The notes beneath the pieces were generated by a model. That model was given only the letters and a program-made list of their open reading frames with translations, made no database searches and was not told where the DNA came from. A stretch of 64,000 nt of DNA from an uncultured Cohaesibacter sp. (GTDB lineage: Bacteria; Pseudomonadota; Alphaproteobacteria; Rhizobiales; Cohaesibacteraceae): the NCBI RefSeq assembly GCF_963664735.1, contig NZ_OY761553.1, positions 1,875,303-1,939,302 of the forward strand, written 5' to 3'. Below are positions 8,636-18,165 of this stretch, piece after piece. A program made the translations under genes and the position numbers. Within the stretch, counting starts at the first letter, position 1. Every line of letters begins with the position of its first letter.

Positions 8636-8954
8636 TCTAAACCTTCTCCCCCGGCAGGTGTTGCATGGATCAATTTGACCAAAACAGGATCTGATATCCG
8701 TACTAACCTTTATATGCATCCAACGTTTGCAGGGCTCACGTCAATGCAACAATGGAGGCAGACGGCGTTGTTATGCGTTGGGCATTTCGTTGAATTTTCC
8801 AGAAAGACACGATAATTCTGTCAAATGCAGCGTTCTGATTGCAGTGGGCGGAGAGATTTGTTAATTGGCGCTATCACTGATCAAAATGCTCGGCGAAGCC
8901 GCTCATGCGCTTAGCCATGGCACCTGAAGATCCTCCCGGATGGAGAATGAAAAA

Positions 8955-9395
8955 ATGTCCCCTGCCAAGCTTGTTGAACACAGCCTCACCCACAGTCTCG
9001 ATTTCACCGGGCGAGCCGGACGCGCTGAATTCTGGCTCTGGATCATTTTTTCGCTTCTGATGACCGCCGGTTTCTATTTCATCGGTCTCAATGCGCCGCT
9101 ACTCTCGGAAATCTGGAAAGCATGGTTTGCGCTCACCTTCATTTTCGGCATATCGCTGACGGTCCGGCGACTGCACGACATGGATCTGTCGGGCAAATGG
9201 TTTTTGATCGTTCCGGTGGGCATCTTGCTGACCTTTGCCATTGCCACCTTTGCCCCTGAACTCATGGCGCAAATGCTCTGGATACCGGTCGCTCTGGTCA
9301 TGGTGCTTTACTTTGTGGTTGGCTTTGTGCCCGGCCCTGCTGGCGAGAACCGCTATGGCCATGCTTTTCCCCCACGCGACCTTAAATTCGACTAA
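8955..9395 (+). CDS. DUF805 membrane protein 1
   Basis: A DUF805 family protein of 146 residues with the hallmark motifs FTGRAGRAEFWLW near the N-terminus and LTVRRLHDMDLSGKW at the first loop. About four transmembrane segments are visible. The tail ends in a G-x-x-RYG motif (GENRYGHAF). The family is found across bacteria and its function is unknown. Start: GGAG nine bases upstream favours the second ATG over the one at 8940. It is the first of three DUF805 genes in a row on the same strand, with more than 150 bases between them, so they may not be one operon. Confidence 0.87.
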   Translation: MSPAKLVEHSLTHSLDFTGRAGRAEFWLWIIFSLLMTAGFYFIGLNAPLLSEIWKAWFALTFIFGISLTVRRLHDMDLSGKWFLIVPVGILLTFAIATFAPELMAQMLWIPVALVMVLYFVVGFVPGPAGENRYGHAFPPRDLKFD

Positions 9396-9525
9396 AACTC
9401 TTGCAAATTGCAACAGGTCAATTGTGCCAAGACGGCGCAATGCAACGTGTCGTCAACACGCCCTTGTCGCGTTAACCTTCTGACTAAAAGGCATAATTTC
9501 CCATTCAAGCTTGATCGGGACAGCG

Positions 9526-9569
9526 TTAACCATATGCCAAGATTTCGAATTTAACCATTGATTAACCAT
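9526..9569 (+). promoter_or_regulatory. CtrA-type binding boxes upstream of DUF805 gene 2
   Basis: An exact TTAA-N7-TTAA motif is at 9551-9565 (TTAACCATTGATTAACC). A half-site TTAACCAT is at 9526-9533 and another TTAACC at 9472-9477. This matches the known recognition sequence of the alphaproteobacterial cell-cycle regulator CtrA. The full box ends about 58 bases before the chosen GTG start of the next gene. Confidence 0.6.
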
Positions 9570-9623
9570 AAGCTCTTTCGTACCTTCAGGTGGCATCAAA
9601 GCCTGGTGGCACGGGAGAGCGAA

Positions 9624-10133
9624 GTGTTTTCACTTTATGGCAAATTATTTTCGATTTTACGGGCTTCCTTCACCTATTCCGGACGTACGGGACGCAAGGA
9701 ATTCTGGCTGTTTCTGCTGTTCTTTGTGCTGATGTTTTTTGCCTCTCTGGGCGCGGATGTGAGCTACATCCGCCAGCAAGCCCCAAGTGGGTTCCCCTTG
9801 ATTCTTTACAAGCTGATGGGCAACCGGGAGCCCTTTGTGCCGCTGTATCTTTTGCTATTCAGCCCCGCCATGATCGCCATCACCGTTCGCCGCTTGCATG
9901 ACCGGGGACACAAGGGCTGGTGGAGCATGTTATATCTTGTTCCGTTTTTGGGCCTTTTCCCCATGATTGCCATGTTGGCACGCAAGGGGCAGGACGGTTT
10001 CAACCGCTTTGGTGCGAACCCGTTGGATTTGGCAGCTCTTGCCAAACGCGAAGCACAGGCCATGAAGGCAGCACAATCGGCACCCCCCGCTTACAACAAC
10101 TCTTCAGCCCCGTCAGCTTCTCCGGCAGAATAA
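9624..10133 (+). CDS. DUF805 membrane protein 2
   Basis: A 169-residue DUF805 protein with FTYSGRTGRKEFWLF and ITVRRLHDRGHKGWW motifs, four hydrophobic helices, GFNRFGANP after the last helix, and an Ala/Pro/Ser-rich cytoplasmic tail. The frame is open back to a TTG at 9558. The GTG at 9624 has a good Shine-Dalgarno sequence (GGGAG), and using it leaves the CtrA-type box in the promoter rather than inside the gene. Function is unknown. The upstream box suggests cell-cycle control. Confidence 0.85.
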   Translation: MFSLYGKLFSILRASFTYSGRTGRKEFWLFLLFFVLMFFASLGADVSYIRQQAPSGFPLILYKLMGNREPFVPLYLLLFSPAMIAITVRRLHDRGHKGWWSMLYLVPFLGLFPMIAMLARKGQDGFNRFGANPLDLAALAKREAQAMKAAQSAPPAYNNSSAPSASPAE

Positions 10134-10339
10134 GAATCGCCGTGCGTCAAAGGCGGACGCAGGACTGTTACAGGTTGATTCTCGTTTCGCTGAAACCGCT
10201 ATCCCAATTCGTTAGAACCCCTTTAACGCTAGCTTGCATTTTATACGGATCTGACGCAAACGACGCAGGCATTTTAAGACTAGATTAATTGCCGCAATTC
10301 ATGGTTGCTTCATTGCCATCGAAACTTGCGTAAATCATC

Positions 10340-10972
10340 ATGACTTACACCGCAGCAATATCTTCTTGTCTGAGGAACTATTTCACCTATTCCGGACGCG
10401 CTTCCCGCGCTGAATATTGGTATTGGACAATTACAATGCTGATTTTAAGCATTGTGGTCAAATGTCTGGAAATTCCCGTCTTTGGTTTTTCATTCACTGA
10501 ACCGGGCCTCATCCAGCGACCAATGAGCCTCATTCTCTCTATATTTCTGATGTCTCCCAGCGTATCGATCATGATCCGCAGGTTGCATGACATCAACAAG
10601 AGCAGCTGGTGGAGCCTGTTGGCTGCACTGCCCCTACTCAATTTCTATTATCTGTATCTGATGACCAAACGTGGTGAGAGCGGCGCCAACAAATATGGAG
10701 ACGACCCGTTGGAGGGCGGCGGAAGAACCAAAAGAAGTGCCATTCATGCAGCGCCTGAAGCAGTGGAGCTCACGCCCTTTAGCGATGAAGAGCTTGCACG
10801 GCTCTTGCCAGACAAACAGCATCGGTCTTCTGTGCCCAATAGCAAGAAGTCCCGCACCTATATTCCGCCCAATGCAGCAAAACCAAGGACCGGCTTTGGA
10901 AGACGCGGTGCAGGTGACAACGACGGCTTTAGGGGTTTTCAATCCACTCAGCAACGTCTGGGCAACAGATAA
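10340..10972 (+). CDS. DUF805 membrane protein 3 with charged tail
   Basis: A 210-residue DUF805 protein. The core (about 1-125) has the family motifs FTYSGRASRAEYWYW and IMIRRLHDINKSSWW and ends with GANKYGDDP. A hydrophilic C-terminal extension of about 85 residues is rich in Arg, Ser and Gly and looks disordered (RTYIPPNAAKPRTGFGRRGAGDN). Such tails could bind a cytoplasmic partner or RNA, but that is a guess. No strong ribosome-binding site is visible. A clear terminator follows. Confidence 0.85.
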   Translation: MTYTAAISSCLRNYFTYSGRASRAEYWYWTITMLILSIVVKCLEIPVFGFSFTEPGLIQRPMSLILSIFLMSPSVSIMIRRLHDINKSSWWSLLAALPLLNFYYLYLMTKRGESGANKYGDDPLEGGGRTKRSAIHAAPEAVELTPFSDEELARLLPDKQHRSSVPNSKKSRTYIPPNAAKPRTGFGRRGAGDNDGFRGFQSTQQRLGNR

Positions 10973-11012
10973 ACTAAAGCTGCCATAACAAAACACTGTC
11001 AGCATACAAAAC

Positions 11013-11038
11013 CCCGCAAAGCTCTGTTGCCTTGCGGG
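11013..11038. terminator. Terminator between DUF805 gene 3 and nadC
   Basis: CCCGCAA/TTGCGGG stem with a 12-base loop. A T-run follows on the plus strand (ATTTTTATTT) and GGGGTTTTG on the minus strand, so it can serve both convergent units. Confidence 0.85.
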
Positions 11039-11068
11039 ATTTTTATTTCTTCAGAATTTCAGCCACTA

Positions 11069-11962
11069 TCAGCTCAGCGAAATATCCAAGCCCAGATCGA
11101 AGTTCGGTGCCGAATGAGTGATGTAGCCAGCCGAAATATAGTCCACGCCGGTTTCAGCCAAGGCACGGATCGAGGTCGGGCTCACGCCGCCGGAAGCTTC
11201 GGAAATGATGCCCGTATCCTCGAGCAGAGCCAGAGCTTCGCTAAGCTTTTCCGGCCCCATATTGTCGAGCATGATAACGTCCGGTTTGCAGGCAATGGCT
11301 TCCTTGAGCTGTTCTATGGTGTCCACCTCCACCTCAACACGAACAAGATGGCCAACATAGTCGCGGGAACGACGAATGGCCTCGGTTATGGAGCCCGCTA
11401 CGGCGATATGATTGTCCTTGATGAGAATGGCGTCATCCAGACCAAAGCGATGGTTGGAACCGCCTCCGCATTTCACGGCATATTTTTCAAAGGCGCGCAG
11501 CCCCGGCAGGGTCTTGCGGGTGCAGGTGACTTTTGCCTTGGTGCCTTTTGTCAGTTTGACCATTTCGTAAGTCGCTGTCGCAACGCCTGACATGTGGCAA
11601 AGGAAATTGAGCGCTATGCGTTCGGCGGACAGAACCAGACGGGCTGGCCCTTCGATCTCGGCAACCACGTCGCCTTTTGTCACTGCAGTGCCATCACAAA
11701 TTTTGGGTGAGAAGGTAACCGCCTCCCCCTTCCATGTGCCAATCTGGCGGAATGCGCTTTCAGCGAGCGGAATGCCGGAAATGACCCCTTCATCGCGGGC
11801 TGCAATCACAGCCTTGGCGCGTGCATCGGCGGGAATGGTTGCCAACGTGGTGATGTCACCGGCGCGTCCCAGATCTTCTTTCAAAGCCGCCAGAACAGCC
11901 TCGTCGATGATGGGTTGCGGCAGAAAGAGTTTGTCTGCGGGAAGAGTAATAAAGTCGCTCAT
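11069..11962 (-). CDS. nadC: Nicotinate-nucleotide diphosphorylase (carboxylating)
   Basis: Quinolinate phosphoribosyltransferase, 297 residues, the usual length. It converts quinolinate and PRPP to nicotinate mononucleotide, CO2 and pyrophosphate, the third step of de novo NAD synthesis. Substrate-binding motifs are TRKTLPGLR (148-156), GGGSNHR (166-172) and IKDNH (181-185), and a glycine-rich phosphate loop is near EASGGV. It is the last gene of the nadA-nadB-nadC cluster and starts about 100 bases after nadB. Confidence 0.97.
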   Translation of the reverse strand: MSDFITLPADKLFLPQPIIDEAVLAALKEDLGRAGDITTLATIPADARAKAVIAARDEGVISGIPLAESAFRQIGTWKGEAVTFSPKICDGTAVTKGDVVAEIEGPARLVLSAERIALNFLCHMSGVATATYEMVKLTKGTKAKVTCTRKTLPGLRAFEKYAVKCGGGSNHRFGLDDAILIKDNHIAVAGSITEAIRRSRDYVGHLVRVEVEVDTIEQLKEAIACKPDVIMLDNMGPEKLSEALALLEDTGIISEASGGVSPTSIRALAETGVDYISAGYITHSAPNFDLGLDISLS

Positions 11963-12067
11963 GAACGAGATTTCCTTCGGTCTTCTTGCTAAATCAGATC
12001 TTGTCTAGTGCGTTTCACATTGGCGCTTTCAGCTAGCAAAAGGGAGTGCTGCGCGCCCTAATCTAAA

Positions 12068-13696
12068 TCAATCAGGTGTCACTTCGCCCAGAATCCTGCC
12101 CATTTCAGCCTCAGCTTGCTTGAGCGTGATGAATGTCCTGTGACGCCATTCTTCTTTTTGGTCGGGGTAATCCGTGCGGAAATGCCCACCCCGACTCTCC
12201 GTACGCAAATAGGCGGCGACTGTAATCAGTTTGCTGACAACCAGATGATTACGGAAGCTTTTGGTCACTGCCTTTGTTTCCAGCTCGGCGATGATCTGCA
12301 AAGCCTTCTTGAGGCCAGCTGCGTCTCGCTCTACGCCCACATAGCGGCTCATGGTCGAGCGCAGCTTATCGCGGTCTTCCCTTGGCTGATGCAAGGCGGG
12401 CATATGTCGCTTATCGCGGATCGGCTGCCAGAGCTCATGCTTGGGAGCGCTTAGCTGACGGTCGATATCCTGAGCGACCTGAGAGGCAAAAACGACAGCC
12501 TCCAGAAGCGAATTCGAAGCCAGACGATTGGCTCCATGGGCGCCGGTTGAGGTCACCTCCCCAGCGGCCCAGAGACCGTCAAGCGTCGTGCGCCCCTGTG
12601 CATCCGTCATGATGCCACCCATGTGGTAATGTGCTGCTGGCGCTATTGGCAAGGGCTCGGTTACCGGATCAAGGCCGGCTTCCTGCGCATAACCATATAC
12701 GGTGGGGAATTCTTCGGGAAAACTGGCACCAATCGCTTCTCGGCAATCAAGGAAGGCCCCCTTGCCTGCCTCCACCTGACGATGGATCGCCCGGGCAACG
12801 ATATCACGCGGCGCAAGCTCTGCCAGTTCATGCTCGCCCAGCATGAAGCGTTCACTGGCCTTGTTGATGAGCTTGGCTCCGTGCCCCCGCAGGGCTTCGG
12901 TTGCCAGAGGAGCAGGATCTTTGCCCACATCCAGCGCCGTCGGGTGGAACTGAACGAATTCAGGGTCGGCAATCACCGCCCCAGCCCTTGCCGCCATGGC
13001 AATACCATCACCATTGGATTCGGTCGGGTTGGTGGTAATGCGATAGAGATTGCCCGAACCACCAGAGGCCAACACAACAGCACGAGCAGGAAAGAAAATG
13101 GTGTCGCTTTCCGCTTCGTCTTCCTTGCCGTTGGCTGCAATTCTGCGAACGACAATGCCCTTGACATAACGGCCATCCATTTTCAGCTCTTCGGCCTGAT
13201 AACCCGAGACCAAGCGAATGGACGGCGTTTCTACAACGCGCTGGATCAAGGCATCCATTATGGCGAAACCGGCCTTGTCGCCAGAAACGCGAACAACGCG
13301 GCTGGCGGAATGGGCTGCTTCACGGCTCAGTCTGAGCTTGCCTTCAAGATCCTTGTCGAATGGCACGCCAACCTCAAGCAAGTCGAGAATGCGATGCGGC
13401 GCCTGCGTCGTCATCATCTTGGCAATCTTCTCATCGACGATACCAGCACCTGCCGCAATGGTATCCTTGAGATGAGAGGCGGTGCTGTCTCCTTCGGACA
13501 CTGCCGCAGCAATGCCCCCTTGCGCCCACACCGAAGACGCGCCCTCGCCGATGGGGGCTGCGGATATAAGAGTTACGGGGCGTGGAGCGAGTTTATAGGC
13601 GCAGAACAATCCGGCCAGTCCGCCGCCAACAATGATGACTTCATCGTGGCGCTGCCAGCTTTCCGGGCGGTAATCGTCAGTTGCAGATACTATCAT
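12068..13696 (-). CDS. nadB: L-aspartate oxidase
   Basis: A 542-residue FAD enzyme that oxidises L-aspartate to iminoaspartate for NadA. Visible features are the FAD-binding GGGLAG (24-29), the [11 protein letters not shown] segment, QFHPTAL, the catalytic arginine in [10 protein letters not shown] and [15 protein letters not shown] near the flavin. A succinate dehydrogenase flavoprotein is excluded by the SVWAQGG and [10 protein letters not shown] patterns and by the nad context. A GTG nine codons upstream is an alternative start, but neither site has a strong Shine-Dalgarno sequence. Confidence 0.96.
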   Translation of the reverse strand: MIVSATDDYRPESWQRHDEVIIVGGGLAGLFCAYKLAPRPVTLISAAPIGEGASSVWAQGGIAAAVSEGDSTASHLKDTIAAGAGIVDEKIAKMMTTQAPHRILDLLEVGVPFDKDLEGKLRLSREAAHSASRVVRVSGDKAGFAIMDALIQRVVETPSIRLVSGYQAEELKMDGRYVKGIVVRRIAANGKEDEAESDTIFFPARAVVLASGGSGNLYRITTNPTESNGDGIAMAARAGAVIADPEFVQFHPTALDVGKDPAPLATEALRGHGAKLINKASERFMLGEHELAELAPRDIVARAIHRQVEAGKGAFLDCREAIGASFPEEFPTVYGYAQEAGLDPVTEPLPIAPAAHYHMGGIMTDAQGRTTLDGLWAAGEVTSTGAHGANRLASNSLLEAVVFASQVAQDIDRQLSAPKHELWQPIRDKRHMPALHQPREDRDKLRSTMSRYVGVERDAAGLKKALQIIAELETKAVTKSFRNHLVVSKLITVAAYLRTESRGGHFRTDYPDQKEEWRHRTFITLKQAEAEMGRILGEVTPD

Positions 13697-13827
13697 GGAA
13701 CAAGACTTCAATCTGGCTTGCACAAGGAAGCAGGTTCTTGCAGAAGGAGCTCTTTGCCCAAACCCAGGGAGGGGAAAGATTTGAAAAAACCGGACGCCTT
13801 TTCATGGAGCGCCCGGCTTTATCGACT

Positions 13828-14907
13828 TCAAGATTTCAAATTGATCATTCGCTCAACAGCCTGCCGAGCCTTATCGGCGACAAGAGGATCAACGGTGACC
13901 TCTTCTTGCATATAGAGCAAGCTGTCGAGGATTTTTGGCAGTGTAATTTTCTTCATGTGCGGGCACAGATTGCACGGACGAACAAATTCAACGCCCGGCG
14001 CTTCGCTGACGACATTATCAGCCATGGAGCATTCGGTAATCATCATGACCTTTTCCGGTCTGGTGGTTTTAACCCAGTCGATCATGCCTTTGGTGGAGCC
14101 TGAGAAATCGGCTTCTTGCACGACTTCGGGCGGACACTCAGGATGGGCAATTACCTGAACTCCGGGCACAGACTGACGGTAAGCGCGAATTTCCTCGGCG
14201 GTGAACCGTTCGTGCACTTCACAAGACCCAGCAAAAGTCAGCACTTCAACATCAGTCTGGGCGGCGACATTTCTGGCTAGATACTGATCTGGCACCAACA
14301 GCACCCGATCAGAGCCGAGGCTTTCGACAACCTGAACCGCATTTGAGGAGGTGCAGCAAATATCGCATTCTGCCTTCACGTCTGCGGATGTGTTGACATA
14401 GGTGACAATTGGCACGCCAGGATATTTGTCCCGCAAGGCGCGCACGTCTGCGGACGTAATTGACGACGCCAACGAACAGCCTGCCGTGGTATCGGGGATC
14501 AATACCGTTTTTTCTGGGCAAAGGATCTTGGAGGTTTCGGCCATAAAATGGACGCCGCACTGGATGATGAGGTCCGCATCAGACCGCGCAGCCTCGATCG
14601 CCAGCTGAAGGCTGTCACCGCGAATATCTGCCACGCCGTGAAAAATCTCTGGGGTCTGATAGTTGTGGGCCAGAATCACTGCACCGCGTTGTTTCTTCAG
14701 TGCATTGATCGCCGCAATGTAAGGTGCATGAAAGGGCCATTCGATCGGCGGAATAACATGCTTGACCTTTTCATAAATCTCGGCGGTTTCTGCTGCAACT
14801 TCGTCGGTAAAGGCAAGTTCAGGCATTGGCAGGATTCCTCTTTCCTGAGCAGCCTGACTTGGGGCTCTTGTTGCAAAATCGGTTGCGGTCTGTCCGGGCA
14901 TCATCAT
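13828..14907 (-). CDS. nadA: Quinolinate synthase A
   Basis: A [4Fe-4S] enzyme of 359 residues that condenses iminoaspartate with dihydroxyacetone phosphate to give quinolinate. Cluster cysteines are visible in [10 protein letters not shown] (C117), CCTSSNA (C185) and CNLCPHMKK (C312 or C315). HNYQTPE (81-87) is part of the active site. The start is the first of three ATG codons behind a GGAGGGAGG Shine-Dalgarno sequence; the frame extends 31 codons further upstream without one. It is the first gene of nadABC. A perfect palindrome lies about 220 bases upstream. Confidence 0.96.
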   Translation of the reverse strand: MMMPGQTATDFATRAPSQAAQERGILPMPELAFTDEVAAETAEIYEKVKHVIPPIEWPFHAPYIAAINALKKQRGAVILAHNYQTPEIFHGVADIRGDSLQLAIEAARSDADLIIQCGVHFMAETSKILCPEKTVLIPDTTAGCSLASSITSADVRALRDKYPGVPIVTYVNTSADVKAECDICCTSSNAVQVVESLGSDRVLLVPDQYLARNVAAQTDVEVLTFAGSCEVHERFTAEEIRAYRQSVPGVQVIAHPECPPEVVQEADFSGSTKGMIDWVKTTRPEKVMMITECSMADNVVSEAPGVEFVRPCNLCPHMKKITLPKILDSLLYMQEEVTVDPLVADKARQAVERMINLKS

Positions 14908-15124
14908 AAGACGGTTGCCTCCCTCCAATAGCGCGGTGCTTACACCTTCTGCCAGCTTGTTTTGCTTCGTCCATTGCGCTTGCAAAACGCACCAACCCAA
15001 TGCCCCTCCCCCTCCTCACAAATGCGAGCGTTAGTCCAACCACCCGATCGTGAGCCATTTCGAAAAGCCAATTGCCGCATGAACTGCTTGAAGCGCCAGC
15101 GGATCTTGCCATTCGTCAATTATA

Positions 15125-15147
15125 CTTATGCTCACTTTGAGCATAAG
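15125..15147. promoter_or_regulatory. Candidate operator of the nadABC operon
   Basis: CTTATGCTC-N5-GAGCATAAG, a perfect 9-bp inverted repeat. In Hyphomicrobiales the nadABC genes are known to be controlled by dedicated NAD regulators (NadQ or NrtR). I cannot decide from sequence which one binds here. It is followed towards nadA by a normal leader. Confidence 0.55.
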
Positions 15148-15429
15148 GAGGGCCATAAAACAACCAGCGCACCGCTGGTCCCTACCACTTATGGGTAGTC
15201 GTTCATATTTTCCGCAGCCAATATAGGAGTAACCCGTCGGCATTTCCAGACCCTGCCGACATGCCGGGGGATAAGTTTGCGCCTCATAACGCAACGAGCC
15301 GTTTAATTGCGCAGCTGTACAAAAAGCAGCATAGGGTCGGATAAGAAGGTAAAAGCATTCCAGACAGCACCAAATTTTTCAATGAATTCAATTGTGAGGC
15401 TGACTATTGTTTTGCCTGTATAAAATAAA

Positions 15430-15459
15430 TGGACCCGAGCTCCTACAAACCCGGGTCCA
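15430..15459 (-). terminator. Isolated intrinsic terminator
   Basis: TGGACCCG/CGGGTCCA stem with a 14-base loop, followed on the minus strand by TTTATTTTATA. It lies about 270 bases beyond the lipoprotein stop codon. It ends either a long 3' untranslated region or a small RNA. Confidence 0.65.
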
Positions 15460-15731
15460 TTAAAAAAAAAGCTTTAGTAGAAATTCGTGATGTAAAAATT
15501 TGTAATAAAATGCCGAAAAAACTAAACAGGATTAGGTACTGAAAGCTCTAAAAAAGCCTAACTTCACTAAGTAATTTCTTCAATGAGGACAATCTATCGC
15601 AGTTTTGTGACAGTTCGTTGACACACATTCAAATAGCAGGATTTGATTGCAAATTGATAATCTGAAGCCAGACGGACAGGCGACCCAAACCCCTCCGGTC
15701 TCGATATTCATTCAGAACCTTGCTGAGGATT

Positions 15732-16199
15732 TTACGCAGAAACACCCGTTGCGAAGCCGACGATCTGCCAGCTGCCATCAGGCACCTTGCAAGCTTGTCC
15801 TTCAATATTCTCCACGCCGGTTACCCGATGCATGGAGCTTTTAAAGGAGCGGCATTCTTCGTTCATCATGTCAGGTAGTTTTTTAACCTGTGTGATCCTT
15901 CCCTTGGAACCAGTCACAGGATTGACCCAGTCGGCATTGACATCTCCGGCCTGCATCGCAACCTTGTCGAAGGCAGACATGCGATCAAGTATCATTTTCC
16001 AGTCAGAGGGATCTATGCCAGCAAGCAAGCTATCGGTTATTCCAACCGAGCTGGTCGTGATCTTGTCGATCTGTTCGCTGGAGCCCACAAAACTGACCGA
16101 AGCGCAGGCACCCAAAGAGCAGCAAGCAGCCAACGTGCAGAGTTTTACGGTGCCGCGAACGACACTGTAAATAGATACAGAGACTCTATGGCCAAACAT
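15732..16199 (-). CDS. Lipoprotein with surface-antigen-like C-terminal domain
   Basis: A 155-residue envelope lipoprotein. A signal peptide ends in the lipobox LGAC (cysteine near residue 32). The C-terminal half has the ECRSF ... G ... GQACKVPDGSWQIV pattern known from RT0821/Lpp0805-type surface proteins of alphaproteobacteria. Its role is not established; such proteins are thought to be outer-membrane associated. Start: ATG behind AAGGAAC. It is transcribed alone, divergent from pdxH. Confidence 0.8.
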   Translation of the reverse strand: MFGHRVSVSIYSVVRGTVKLCTLAACCSLGACASVSFVGSSEQIDKITTSSVGITDSLLAGIDPSDWKMILDRMSAFDKVAMQAGDVNADWVNPVTGSKGRITQVKKLPDMMNEECRSFKSSMHRVTGVENIEGQACKVPDGSWQIVGFATGVSA

Positions 16200-16290
16200 G
16201 ATGGGTTCCTTTACACTCTAGGTCTGAGCCCGCATCGTCATGCGGGTCCCGCCTATGAAGTCGTAAGAATATTTTCTGCCAGGAAAGTTA

Positions 16291-16887
16291 ATGAGTGGTA
16301 ACTTTACTGAGGCAAATAAGCCTCTAGAGCTTTTTTCTCATTGGTTAGCGGAAGCTGAAGCCAGTGAACCGAACGATCCGAACGCCATGGCCGTCGCTAC
16401 TGTGGACGAAAACGGCATGCCGAATATCCGCATGGTTCTTCTGAAGGACTATTCGGAAAAGGGATTCGTCTTTTATACAAATTTCGAAAGCACAAAAGGC
16501 CGCGAGATTCTGGCGAGCAAGAAGACCGCACTTCTCTTCCATTGGAAGACCCTGCGACGCCAAGTCCGAATCCGAGGCGCCGTTGAAGTCGTCAGCAATG
16601 AAGAAGCTGATGCCTATTACGACTCAAGAGCCCGAGGCAGCCGCATCGGCGCCTGGGCGTCCAAACAATCCCGCCCGTTGGAAAGTCGATTTGCGCTGGA
16701 AAAGGCCGTTGCGGAATATACCGCGAAATTCAATATCGGCCGCATCCCACGCCCAGACTACTGGTCTGGCTTCCGGATTATTCCCGAAGAAATCGAATTC
16801 TGGCACGACCGCAATTTCCGCCTTCACGATCGTGTCGTGTTCAAGGCTGTCGAAGGTGGCTGGGAAAAAACGCGCCTCTATCCGTAA
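16291..16887 (+). CDS. pdxH: Pyridoxamine/pyridoxine 5'-phosphate oxidase
   Basis: An FMN enzyme of 198 residues that makes pyridoxal 5'-phosphate, the last step of vitamin B6 synthesis and salvage. Clear family segments: [22 protein letters not shown] (FMN binding), [42 protein letters not shown] and the C-terminal [12 protein letters not shown]...W...RLYP. Length and order match the family. AGGAAAG precedes the ATG. Confidence 0.96.
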   Translation: MSGNFTEANKPLELFSHWLAEAEASEPNDPNAMAVATVDENGMPNIRMVLLKDYSEKGFVFYTNFESTKGREILASKKTALLFHWKTLRRQVRIRGAVEVVSNEEADAYYDSRARGSRIGAWASKQSRPLESRFALEKAVAEYTAKFNIGRIPRPDYWSGFRIIPEEIEFWHDRNFRLHDRVVFKAVEGGWEKTRLYP

Positions 16888-17079
16888 CGCGCCCAAGCCG
16901 CTAATGGACACCTCCCCGAGCTATGGACATATATGAGATGCCCATAGCGGAGGCCTAGGCTGTTGCCCGTCAGTTTTGCCAAGACCTGCCACCGGTGCTG
17001 ACCATCACCGATCAGTTAGAAAATTTCAGACGCCCAATTCCGGGAAACGGACCCTTTTCCTCTCATCTGGATATAGTCA

Positions 17080-17703
17080 ATGACTGCCGTGAACTTGTAC
17101 GCCCCGTTGCTACAGGGCTTTTTGCTTGGAGCCTCTCTCATCATCGCTATTGGTGCACAAAATGCCTTTGTCCTGCGTCTTGGTCTTCAGCGTCTGCATG
17201 TGCTGCCGGTTGTCCTGATATGCTCCTTTTCCGACGCGCTGCTGATTGGCGCCGGGGTGGCGGGAATGGGAACACTCGTCCGGCAGAATCCGGTTCTTTT
17301 GACCATCGTTACATGGGGCGGCTTTGCATTTCTCGCTGTGTATGGGCTACAGGCCTTCATAAGAGCTTTCAAAAGCAGCGGAATGCATGTTGGAAAAGGT
17401 GAGAATACAAGCCTTAAAAAGGCAATATTGACCGTGCTTGCATTCACTTATCTCAATCCGCATGTTTATCTTGATACGGTTATGCTGGTGGGCAGTTTGT
17501 CTGCACGCTGGCCAGGCTCGCAACAATTGCTCTTTGCCTTGGGGGCGATTGCCGCTTCCTTTGCGTGGTTTTTCGCGCTTGGCTATGGTGCCCGCATTCT
17601 CTCACCACTGTTTGAACGCGCTATCGCCTGGCGCATTCTGGACTTTACAATCGGCATCATCATGTGGGTTCTGGCGGTCTCGTTAATCCACGGCTCCCTT
17701 TAG
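17080..17703 (+). CDS. LysE/ArgO family amino-acid exporter
   Basis: A 207-residue inner-membrane protein with six hydrophobic helices and the LysE signature GASLIIAIGAQNAFVLRLGLQR near the N-terminus. TYLNPHVYLDTVMLVGS is the second conserved block, with the NPH motif. The match is closest to the lysine/arginine exporter branch (LysE/ArgO) rather than RhtB. It probably exports basic amino acids by proton exchange. The usual neighbouring LysR-type regulator (LysG/ArgP) is not visible here. Confidence 0.88.
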   Translation: MTAVNLYAPLLQGFLLGASLIIAIGAQNAFVLRLGLQRLHVLPVVLICSFSDALLIGAGVAGMGTLVRQNPVLLTIVTWGGFAFLAVYGLQAFIRAFKSSGMHVGKGENTSLKKAILTVLAFTYLNPHVYLDTVMLVGSLSARWPGSQQLLFALGAIAASFAWFFALGYGARILSPLFERAIAWRILDFTIGIIMWVLAVSLIHGSL

Positions 17704-18006
17704 GCATCCAGCCTTTTGCCGCAGATAAAAGGATCTCACATAAGCAAAAAGCGCTCCGCCATGGCGAAACGCTTTTGGATTTATCGTTGATTAAGGCACA
17801 GACTACCGTCAAGAGCACCTGAGGCATAGTGCGCTTGTCATTCGACCTCAAAGATCCAGCTGTGATTGCGGCCATGCGGGCGCCAACAACAAATTGGATC
17901 ATTTCATTCTACAAAGGCGAAGTGTTGACGAACCCGAAGACAGGAAGCAGGGCATCAAACACTCCAAAACACAGCGGGGTTCTGGCTCGCCTTTGTTCGA
18001 TTGAAC
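17704..18006. other. Spacer after LysE gene
   Basis: Nothing coding is supported. An AAAAGCG/CGCTTTT inverted repeat at 17747-17776 might be a weak terminator, but the following T-tract is poor. Confidence 0.35.
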
Positions 18007-18165
18007 TTATTTTGCCAAATGCACGGGATCGTAATCTTTATGCTTATCTTCGACGTGCTTTTTAACGCAGCAGGCAGCAGCAACAGAAGGAATACCAATT
18101 TCATGATATTCTTTTTGCAGGAGATCTTTTTCTGAAGATTTTTTTGCTTGTTTAGGCATGGTCAT
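18007..18165 (-). CDS. Possible 52-residue Lys-rich small protein
   Basis: The minus-strand frame runs from an ATG (or a second ATG two codons later) for 52 residues. The N-terminal half is charged (MPKQAKKSSEKDLLQKEYHE). A short Ala/Cys stretch with a CC pair (SVAAACCVKKH) follows, and the tail is charged. It reads like a soluble cytoplasmic peptide or a metal-binding mini-protein. The Shine-Dalgarno sequence is weak, and I recognise no family. Support is its peptide-like composition in an otherwise empty 900-base gap. Confidence 0.4.
   Translation of the reverse strand: MTMPKQAKKSSEKDLLQKEYHEIGIPSVAAACCVKKHVEDKHKDYDPVHLAK

Larger units (their letters stand above)
14908..15731. other. nadA leader and long spacer
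   Basis: No protein gene is supported. It holds the nad palindrome (15125-15147), a second short perfect palindrome ACCAGCG-N3-CGCTGGT (15163-15179), a GTCGGCA/TGCCGAC hairpin near 15236-15260 and the terminator at 15430-15459. The right half is AT-rich and may encode a small RNA on the minus strand. Confidence 0.4.

Noticed and set aside
15031-15294. 87-codon minus-strand frame upstream of nadA
   Set aside because: It covers the nad palindrome and hairpins and has no start signal; treated as leader DNA.
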